A program made the translations under genes and the position numbers. A DNA stretch of 64,000 bases, from NCBI GenBank assembly GCA_023634235.1, contig JAMKCF010000004.1:22762527-22826526 (forward strand), read 5' to 3'. The notes beneath the pieces are model-generated. The model worked only from the letters and a program-made list of their open reading frames with translations, was not told the origin of the DNA and ran no database searches. The first letter of the stretch is position 1; each line of letters begins with the position of its first letter. Positions 56,961-64,000 of the stretch are shown here, piece by piece. The stretch is from Pisaster brevispinus. Lineage: Eukaryota; Echinodermata; Asteroidea; Forcipulatida; Asteriidae.

Positions 56961-57764
56961 ATATATACTGAGTATTCCGTTATGCATTGCTTACCCTTGC
57001 TTCTCTGGCTGTGCTGTTAGGGATTTGGTTTGCATGTTTAGGAGTCAAGCATGCACAGTGTGTACGTAGAGCTGTTATAAACGCTGCTGCGACATTTCAG
57101 GGATGGTGGATCGTTGGTTCAGGAACTAATCCTCATGTCCGTAAAAAAAATAAAAAGTTGAGGTATATCTTAGTTGTAGTTTCAAACTAGTAGGGGAGGC
57201 CTTTGGCTATCAATCCAAACCAGACCTTCGTCAGAGGCATAAACAAGCACAAGCAAAAACAATCCATTTATAGCAAAAAGAGGAGCAAAGAATTCTGGGA
57301 AGGCATCTAGAAAAAAGTGGGAAAATTATAGCCAATCAAAGTTATTAATTTACAAACAATTGGATGGCTAGGAACCAATCAGAGTAAGGTAGTGAGGACA
57401 AAAGGATGGTCAATGCAAAAGAGAAAACGAAAAGGATGGATTACTGGACCATAAAGGTGGTAACTGCATCCTGGGGAAAGCATGAAAGGACAGGGTTAGA
57501 GGGCATGCTGCATCAGGGATAATGCAACAAATAATAGGGGCCGGATAAAGTAACTAGTGAAAGGAGTTTAGTTGTAGTTTAATTTACAGTCGGGCTTCAC
57601 GTACTGGACAATTTTTATTTTACTTGACGCATATTTTCTTAATGTTTATTGCACTTTAAGTAGGAGTTTTTCCCCCTGGGACAAGATGTTTGTTCAAACT
57701 TTGCATAGAATATTCAATTACATTAAATGCATTGAATTCAGTCGCATACCCTGAAGGTGATCAC
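56961..57764. other. No gene seen
   Basis: The phrase CCAGACCTTCGTCAGAGGC at 57221 resembles motifs near the ends of some retroelements, but no coding remnant supports that. The rest is unassigned. Confidence 0.45.
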
Positions 57765-58005
57765 TCTGCTGCTGCTTCCCAGGTTGTATCGTAGACTTGG
57801 GTGTGATCCCTGGCTACACGGCAGCTAACGGTTAAATGGCTTCTGACTGGCAACCCCCAAACAAAGATATTGACAAAATAGAGAGACTGCCAACATAAGG
57901 ACTAGATGGCTCAATTGGTGGAGCGCCGGCATGTTAAGCCGGAGGTGGCAGGTTCAAATCCCACTCTAGTCAATTCTTCGTTGTTCCAACCCAAAATCAG
58001 GTGGT
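57765..58005 (+). mobile_element. Family T element, right half
   Basis: Core GCTGCTGCTTCCCAGGTTGT, TTGGGTGTGATCCCTGGCTA, TTCTGACTGGCAACCCCC, AAAGATATTGACAAA, then the tRNA-like unit and the start of the right end (TTCCAACCCAAAATCAGG). The outermost end is missing. Confidence 0.82.
57900..57971 (+). repeat. tRNA-like unit with intact cloverleaf, within family T
   Basis: 72 nt. The acceptor stem GACTAGA/TCTAGTC is perfect, the D stem GCTC/GAGC perfect, and the anticodon stem CCGGC/GCCGG perfect, with loop ATGTTAA giving GTT at the anticodon position. The T stem GCAGG/CCCAC has two mismatches around a TTCAAAT loop. A-box TGGCTCAATTGG and B-box GGTTCAAATCC are present. It lies where family T always has such a unit, so I read it as part of a repeat rather than a host tRNA gene. 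No T-run terminator follows closely. Confidence 0.75.
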
Positions 58006-58896
58006 CAGTGAGGTTTGGTGTAAGTTACCCAAATGCAAAGCATGGCTGGTATTGCTAGAGTAATCTGGAAGTCAGGCCAGAAACAATGGACTGATTTTTG
58101 GAGGGATGTAGAGTGGTCCGGATAACAATGGTTTAGTGTCCAAAAATATGTGTAAACATTGAAACAATAATGGACATTTGTATCCGCCAATGTTGACGCT
58201 CTCTGCACACAAACATTACTACCCCGGTCACTGGACGCAATTTCCCCTAAATAATTCCCCTATCTGCCCCACTAATACAGCCTGTGCTGCCAAGTATGTA
58301 GCGCATCCAACTAAATCACAAAACCATCAATTATCAACAGTCTGCAAAATTAACTGACAAAACTGACTGGCAAGTTGTTTTTTTGTTGCTTTTTTTAAAC
58401 ACTTTATCTTTATGTTGGTTTTTTTTAATTTTTATTTCTTGTAAATCTACCAACTCTCTAGTTGACACATGATTTTATTTGGGCATGGCATTCTTGAAGC
58501 TGTTCTGTATTTTGTACGACTAACAAACTTTGTTCGAGTGGTGTTTGTTATCATTTTGGCTTCTCTTCTTAAAAGCTATGCATGAAATTGAAAAGTAAAC
58601 ATCCTCAAAAGTCAAAAGTATCGATTGCATCAGTGTGAAGCTTCAAAACTAACTGATATTAAGAAATGCTTATCTGAATTACAATCATGCCATTTTTTAT
58701 ATAGTTTTTTTATACAAAGATTTGTTGTTGTTGTCGTGATGGTGAGAGAGCGTTGGGTTTTGTGTTGTTGTTTCTTTAGAAGAAAAGACCAGAAGAAAGA
58801 CTGGGCATATCCCAATAATGAATATCAAATTCTATGATATCTCATCTGATGACATTTAAAACAACATTTTAATTTCTATTCATTTGCTTTGTATGG
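58006..58896. other. No gene seen
   Basis: AT-rich with T-runs. A frame at 58625-58837 shows no recognisable domain. Confidence 0.5.
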
Positions 58897-59350
58897 AAAG
58901 ATGGGGTAATACATGTAGCTGGTAAATATTCCAAAAAAATTGATGAAAAATAAAAACTTACTTGGTTAGAAGCACTGCAGCTGTTGATAGTATAAACTAT
59001 TTTGAGAAAGGATCCCCTTCAAAGTAATATGGTTTAAAATATTTTTTGCCCCCAAAAACATTTGAATCTGAGAATTGATTCATGCATGAATCGTTTCTCA
59101 GATTTCTGTGGGTTGGTGTCCGTCTGCGAATGCAGAGATGCGGTTGGTACCCGCTGCCACCTCGCTAAACGTGGATGGATTCCATGTTCTTGTGAAAATA
59201 CCGTGACATTTTGTTTGCTGTTTTCTCAGCAAGTAGACACTGTATTCAGCTGAAACTTTCACATGTGACTTATATTGTATCTTTCTTTATAATCATGCCT
59301 ATAAATCGGCATTTTGTTGACAAAAACCAAACGATGACCCTACTTTTAAA
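58897..59350 (+). mobile_element. Family A MITE, copy 11, full
   Basis: AAAGATGGGGTAATACATGT at a slightly altered left end, the complete palindrome around GATTCATGCATGAATC, GCGGTTGGTACCCGCTGCCA, and CGATGACCCTACTTTTAAA at the right. Confidence 0.88.
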
Positions 59351-60099
59351 GCTGACTTAAAGTGCACTTTCTGGACCAAAGTCTGAACACTTAGAATAAA
59401 TAAATTGCTTAACTGAAAGTTCATCTGTAGAATAATCTGCAAATAATGTGCTGGTGCACACCTCCCCTGCCGGCAGGTCTTTGCATTTGAAATCACAGTG
59501 AATTTATTCAAGAAAATTAGATGCAGACTGGCGTGCATCTAAGACAAACCTTATCAGAGTGTTCTTTCTTCAGCCTCCTCCAAACCTCTCCTGTCTCCTT
59601 GTCAGCAGTTGTGTTTTTTTTTTTCCCGCCGTCCTCGGCCAATTGCCTTTCCTCGTCTGCACTTGGAGATGAAAAAATAAACATCTGAGATAAAGAGATT
59701 AAACATCTTAAATTGCATCAATGGGCGGAGAATGGGATTATTGTCTACGTTGTTTCCTCAAGCAGACGATAAGTGTGATTCACCGAGCAGATTAAGGCAG
59801 CCCAGAGTCGGTTAAAACACTCTGAAGCCAAATGTAATTGAGTAATATATTGTGGACATTTGTGGCTCAGCCTTGAGTGTGGATGGGAGGCATTGATAAA
59901 TGTCTAGTAGGACAAGAACCTCATTTTAACGAGGTTGTTTTTGTATCGATTGACTCGGATTAATGAGAAGGAAGAGGCGGATTTGTTGTTTTGATGCTCA
60001 AGTTGCGCACTTGACCCTGAGGTAGTTTTGTACAAGAGAAAAAGTAAGAGTAAGAGTTCAACATCTCCGTGTTCATTGATGGAGGGAAGAAGTGTTTTT
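59351..60099. other. No gene seen
   Basis: Unassigned sequence, slightly less AT-rich in 59560-60000. No coding match recognised. Confidence 0.5.
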
Positions 60100-60470
60100 G
60101 TTGGTGTTGCTGACTATGATTGGTCTAAATTTACAGCTCTGACTGTGATTGGTCAGGTGGTTGTTACAGTGGTGTCACATTAACATGCAAGAGGAGTATT
60201 GCTGTGATTGGTTACTTCCCAAACTGATCCAGCCTGTTCTTGTTTAAGTGGATGTTTGTCTTGACTGTGATTGGTCAAGTCTGTGAAGTCTGATTTGATC
60301 GTTGGAATATCCCTTGGGTCTGGTTTGAGATCCTTTTGTTGTCTCAACCGTGGTTATGATTGGTTGAAATAGTCTTCAGTCACTGTGATTGGTCAAATGA
60401 CAACCAATGGGTATCGAAGGAACAAAAATAACTTTGTTTTGGTTTACACCAATGTGATTGGCTGCATATT
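60100..60470 (+). repeat. Cluster of TGATTGGT motifs
   Basis: GATTGG occurs near 60118, 60149, 60205, 60270, 60358, 60386 and 60456, mostly as TGTGATTGGTCA. All are in one orientation with irregular 28-88-base spacing. ATTGG is the reverse of CCAAT. Confidence 0.8.
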
Positions 60471-60630
60471 GCGCCACAGCACCTTGTAAACCATTACCTG
60501 GTGCTATGTAAAGGAGTAGGTCTCATACTTCAAACAAAGCCCCGCACATCTTGCAGGAAATTAATGTTGAAGCGCCTTGAGCGTCACTGAGTGACGGATA
60601 TGAGCGCTATATAAGAAGCCATTATTATTA
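60450..60630 (+). mobile_element. SINE-I, 5'-truncated
   Basis: GATTGGCTGCATATTGCGCC, CACCTTGTAAACCATTACCT, TAAAGGAGTAGGTCTCATAC, GCGCCTTGAGCGTCACTGAG, GCGCTATATAAGAAGCCATT. Starts in the middle of the body. Confidence 0.9.
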
Positions 60631-60654
60631 GTGTGTGATTTGTATTCTACTTTC

Positions 60655-60765
60655 CGAGTCCTGCTGAAAAATCTTCAGACTGTTTGGGTGGGATTGGAAC
60701 CCACGACCATTCCTTTCTAGAGCAGATGTCTTACTAGACAACTGAGCATTTCTGTTGAATCCTGT
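60655..60765 (-). repeat. Reversed tRNA-like SINE fragment
   Basis: GGGATTGGAACCCACGACCA (B box reversed) and CTAGACAACTGAGCA (A-box side reversed), preceded by CCGAGTCCTGCTGAAAA as at 33885. Confidence 0.6.
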
Positions 60766-60992
60766 TTGTAACAATTCAAGTTTAACCGCTTAATAGACAC
60801 AAAAAGCACCACGAGTAGTAGCTAAGTAGTTTCTGCATTGGTAATTTTATTCTGGACTTTCCCTTACCTTGGGTGTGACTTTGTGACTTCAACGCTGTTT
60901 CTAATGTTTAAGCCACAAGCTTAAGCCACAGCCATTAACATAGCCGCAGCCAAGATTGGGAAAAGTCATGTTGCAAAGATGAGATTTTTGGG

Positions 60993-61053
60993 ACACTAGG
61001 TGGCAGTAGACATTATTTTTTAAAAAAATTGTGTTTCTCCTGCCATCTAGTGG
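60993..61053. promoter_or_regulatory. Facing pair of CTCF-like motifs (candidate)
   Basis: ACACTAGGTGGCAG at 60993-61006 on the plus strand, and CCACTAGATGGCAG at 61040-61053 on the minus strand. The second fits the bilaterian CTCF core and the first differs by one base. They may instead be the ends of a short inverted-repeat element. Confidence 0.35.
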
Positions 61054-61440
61054 TTAAAAATGACTCTTGTCATCGAAAAACACAAATTGATAAAACTAGC
61101 ATCAGTTCCACTCCTTGAACATAAGTCCAGCAAAAAAAAAAATGCTATAGTGAATTAGTTAAAGTAGAACCTCCCCTTGCTGGTTTTGATTTTGAATACG
61201 AAAAACCCGTTGTTTATTTGTATTTTGTGTGTTGATGTGCATGAGAGTTTGTTGATATCCACACGTTTTGACCGTTTCCCTGTTGTTGTTGATAATGAGA
61301 TCTAACACACACCGTGTCAGACTTTGTTGAGTCCACACCAGCCCCGCATCCCACTCGCTGCATGTTGAATGTTTTGATGCATCGTGACAGTTAAATATTA
61401 CATTTCACTTTTGTCATTAACTTTTCTCATAATGCTGTTG
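61054..61440. other. No gene seen
   Basis: Unassigned AT-rich sequence. Confidence 0.5.
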
Positions 61441-61763
61441 TTTTCTTTCTCTCTTTTAACTGTCTTATCGTTTCCTTCTTTCTTCCGTCATCCCCTCCCT
61501 TCAAATCTCATCTTGTTCCATTGTCCTTGTATGTACCCCTCTCTGTCTGTCTTTGTGTCTATCACCGTTTGTTGGTCACCTGTTTGTTTGGGGTCTGTCT
61601 GAATAAATTCCCATGTTTGTGCATACGTGTTTGTTGTCTGTCTGTTTGTTTTTTATCTTTCTGTTTTGTCTTTCTGTGTTGTACTTTCCCTATTGTCTAA
61701 TCGGTGTCTCTCTTTTACCCAATACCATCATCACCACCATTTTCCCTTCCTCTCACCATGCCC
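61441..61763 (+). repeat. Pyrimidine-rich tract
   Basis: About 320 bases rich in CTTTCT, TGTCTGTCTGTTTG and TCCCTTCC. It leads straight into the minisatellite. Confidence 0.7.
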
Positions 61764-62045
61764 TCCCACCATCCTCTCCCACCAATCCTCTCCCACCAAT
61801 CCTCTCCCACCAATCCTCTCCCACCAATCCCCTCCCACCAATCCTCTCCCACCAATCCTCTCCCACCAATCCTCTCCCACCATCCCCTCCCACCAATCCC
61901 CTCCCACCAATCCTCTCCCACCAATCCTCTCCCACCAATCCTCTCCCACCAATCCCATCCCACCAATCCTCTCCCACCAATCCCCTCCCACCAATCCTCT
62001 CCCACCAATCCCCTTCCACCAATCCCCTCCCACCAATCCCTTCCC
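61764..62045 (+). repeat. 14-bp minisatellite, about 20 units
   Basis: Unit CTCCCACCAATCCT with variants CTCCCACCATCC and CCCTCCCACCAAT. Because 14 is not a multiple of three and the unit contains no stop, all three plus frames and all three minus frames stay open; the proline- or glycine-rich translations are artefacts. Confidence 0.95.
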
Positions 62046-62703
62046 CACCATCCTCACCCCACCTCATCAATCCATCCATCTCCCATCATCCCCACATAAT
62101 TTATCCCGCACAGATACAATCCAGGACTCCACCACAAACATGACAAAGCATGCCTATGCAAACTGTGGAAGGTATATATCCTAGACTTAGGAACTCTACA
62201 TCAGGCCTAAAATACATACCATCAATGGCTCAATTTCAATCCTCTTGTTTACAAACAACAACATCTTATGAAGGGATGGTATGTCATTGGTTTTTGGGAA
62301 GACTGAATTCATTTCAATTCTCTATTATTATTTTTTCCAAGAAACTTTTCTTGTCGTTTTGGTGTAGCATTGGTTTTCATCAGGTGAATTTTGGTTCTCA
62401 ATCATTGACGAACAAGTACTGGCTTTACATCAGGGATTTTGTGACTCTTTCTGATGGTCTCTAAAACAGTACAACTTTCGTTAACTGTTGTACAATGGAC
62501 CAATAGAAAGGGGGTGTAGGATTTGAAAGCTACCATATTTCACAAAATGTTTTACACATGTGGGTGTCATGTGGAATAGACAGAATTTGAGAAGTTTTTT
62601 CTTCTTTTTGGAAACTTGATATACTGCCAAGTAATTGTTCCTATATGATAGCATCATTGGGGGTAGAAATAACATTGGCTCACAAAGTAGAAGTAGAGCT
62701 GAA
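62046..62703. other. No gene seen
   Basis: A frame at 62150-62464 has no recognisable domain or splice context. TTGTACAATGGACC and similar short inverted pairs near 62470-62500. Confidence 0.5.
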
Positions 62704-63142
62704 CCCAATTTCATGGCACTGCGTACTACCACAGAATTCTGTGCTTACCGTGCCATAGCAGAGTGTACAGGTGCAGAATTCTGTGGTTACTGTGTCGTAG
62801 CAGGGCGTAAGCACATAATTCTGTGGTTACAGCACCGTAGCAGAGCGTATAGGCACAGAATTCTGTGCTTACGGTACCATAGCAGAGTGTACAGGTGCAG
62901 AATTCTGTGGTTACTGTGTCGTAGCAGGGCGTAAGCACATAATTCTGTGGTTACAGCACCGTAGCAGAGCGTATAGGCACAGAATTCTGTGCTTACGGTG
63001 CCGTAGTAGGAAATAAGCGCAGAACTGTGCTTACAGCGCTATAGCAGGGCATATGCGCAGAACTCTGTTTATGGTGCCAGTGTAGGGCATAACTGCAGAA
63101 TTCTGTGTCTATGGTGCCGTAGCAGTGCCATGAAATTGGGCC
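62704..63142. mobile_element. Family F element carrying a higher-order satellite
   Basis: CCCAATTTCATGGCACTGC at the left and GCAGTGCCATGAAATTGGG at the right are perfect inverted ends of 19 bases. The inside is a tandem array of 41-42-bp units with ACAGAATTCTGTG cores. GAATTC falls at 62734, 62776, 62858, 62900 and 62982, and a CATAATTCTG variant at 62815 and 62939, so three units form a 124-bp higher-order repeat copied almost exactly twice. The right third is more diverged. Confidence 0.9.
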
Positions 63143-63796
63143 ACAGTGTCGTCAAATGTAGCAAAGCTTTCTTGATTGTTCTTCTATCATGTCTGTATGG
63201 CCACCACTACAAGAAACCCAGTGTGAATGTGAAGTGGGCCAAGTACTGACCTAGCCCGCCACATGCCTTTCTAGATGCTAAGGTTGCGTACACTGTCTAT
63301 GAGGAGGCAGGCATTTGGAGTATAATGTTATTGACCTTTTTGAATCTACGACTTAGGCTCTGGCTTAGGCTACGTCAGTCATATTAAAATTGTGCACTTT
63401 CGGTTCAGGGCTCCACACAGGCGGACAGAGCCTAAGCCATATCCCAAAGCCCAAGCTGTGGTTGCAAATAGGGCCAATGATTGGACCATGTGAAACTGTC
63501 TGGTGCTCTTGTAAACATTGTATTTCACTGTGTACTCCCATTGTGGTTACAGGGTATCAGACTGAGATGGTTTTTTAACACTGTACGGGTTGTACAGTGT
63601 CGCTACACCTTGGCTGCTAAAAGCTTATTATCAGCAGTAGTTTTAGTTTTGGTTATGGAATATTAAACGCTTAGTAATTCATTTGTAGTGACTGATTAAT
63701 TGCTTCAGTTCTTCGTACCAAGAAAACCAGACTATTCAGCCTCAGTTTGGTTACCTTAGGTTGAATGGGAGAAAAAACAAGATGGCCTCACCAAAG
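63143..63796. other. No gene seen; short palindromic element
   Basis: ACTTAGGCTCTGGCTTAGGC near 63350 and CAGAGCCTAAGCC near 63424 are inverted, suggesting a small MITE. A phase-compatible frame there was considered as a last kinase exon and rejected. Confidence 0.5.
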
Positions 63797-64000
63797 GTAG
63801 CTGAGCACAAGAAAATTATGCTTAGCAGAATAAGGTTACCAGTCAAAATGCCATGTCACATGTACAAGTTGTGAATGGTGTCCTGGGCTCAATTTCATAG
63901 AGCTGCTTAGCAGCTGATTTTGTGCTTACTGCTTGAGTTTCCAATTTTTAGTGCTGCTAATTGTAAGCACATGAAAAGGTATGCTTACCTTACAGTGCTT
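63797..64000. mobile_element. Family D MITE fragments at the window edge
   Basis: GCTTAGCAGAATAAGGTTAC, CAGTCAAAATGCCATGTCAC, GTGAATGGTGTCCTGGGCTC, then CAATTTCATAGAGCTGCTTA starts a second copy that runs off the window. Confidence 0.75.

Noticed and set aside
57181..57560. Retroelement end suggested by CCAGACCTTCGTCAGAGGC
   Set aside because: Only a short motif; no reverse transcriptase remnant, terminal repeat or target duplication seen.
57900..57971. A genuine tRNA-Asn gene
   Set aside because: It sits at the fixed position of a tRNA-like unit in repeat family T, has T-stem mismatches and no nearby T-run terminator.
61613..62184. Proline- and glycine-rich frames of 97-185 codons on both strands
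   Set aside because: The 14-bp minisatellite opens all six frames at once; none has a gene-like flank.
63405..63578. Phase-compatible frame after TTCGGTTCAG, possible terminal kinase exon ending in TAA
   Set aside because: The peptide does not resemble the conserved PCTAIRE tail, the pyrimidine tract is weak, and the region is bounded by TAGGCTCTG / CAGAGCCTA inverted repeats typical of a MITE.

Overview
The window is animal nuclear DNA. It holds one recognisable host gene, spread over nine plus-strand exons between 11731 and 54519, inside AT-rich sequence crowded with short transposons, tRNA-derived SINEs and simple repeats. Every exon has AG/GT borders and compatible phases. Joined, they give about 370 codons of a PCTAIRE-type cyclin-dependent kinase (CDK16/17/18 group): glycine loop, PCTAIRE helix, HRDLKPQN catalytic loop, DFG, the RPPDVLLG P+1 segment and the conserved C-lobe. 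The first coding exon(s), the promoter and the terminal exon were not found, so the gene is incomplete at both ends here. The organism is probably a marine deuterostome, most likely an echinoderm such as a sea star. That is an inference from the kinase divergence and the repeat style, not from a search.

Layout. 1-11.7 kb: upstream or 5' intron sequence with several MITEs, a reverse SINE, a 104-bp tandem duplication and a degenerate GACTTCC repeat just before the first exon found. 11.7-54.5 kb: the kinase exons, separated by introns of 0.6 to 12.8 kb that are filled with repeats. Within them lie a 3.3-kb transposon with about 980-bp inverted arms and a broken transposase (30084-33401), a long ATC microsatellite growing out of a SINE tail (28435-28823), a segmental duplication that traps a MITE insertion (41740-43503), and a truncated duplicate of a kinase exon with its own splice acceptor (53476-53508). 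54.5-64 kb: downstream or 3' intron sequence with more MITEs, an intact-looking tRNA-like unit (57900-57971), an ATTGG cluster, a 14-bp minisatellite and an inverted-repeat element carrying a higher-order satellite.

Repeat families are given working letters. A: about 430 bp, ends TTAAAGGTAGGGTCAT. B: about 375 bp, ends TTAAAGGCAAAGTATACC. C: about 390 bp, ends TTAAAGGT-TACAGGAT. D: about 195 bp, ends ATTTCATAGAGCTGCTTAAG. E: ends GAGCTGCCAACTCTCCCTG. F: ends ATTTCATGGCTCTGCTTAC. G: about 510 bp, ends AGAGGGGCTCCAAGGTCAAA. H: a GGTGTTTATCTTGG / TATCGGC element. T: an inverted-repeat element carrying tRNA-like sequences. SINE-I: tRNA-Leu/Ser-like head, ATT tail. SINE-II: tRNA-like head, ATC tail. 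Families were grouped by eye, so ends are good to roughly 5-20 bases. No CRISPR, operon, rRNA or canonical tRNA gene was seen.
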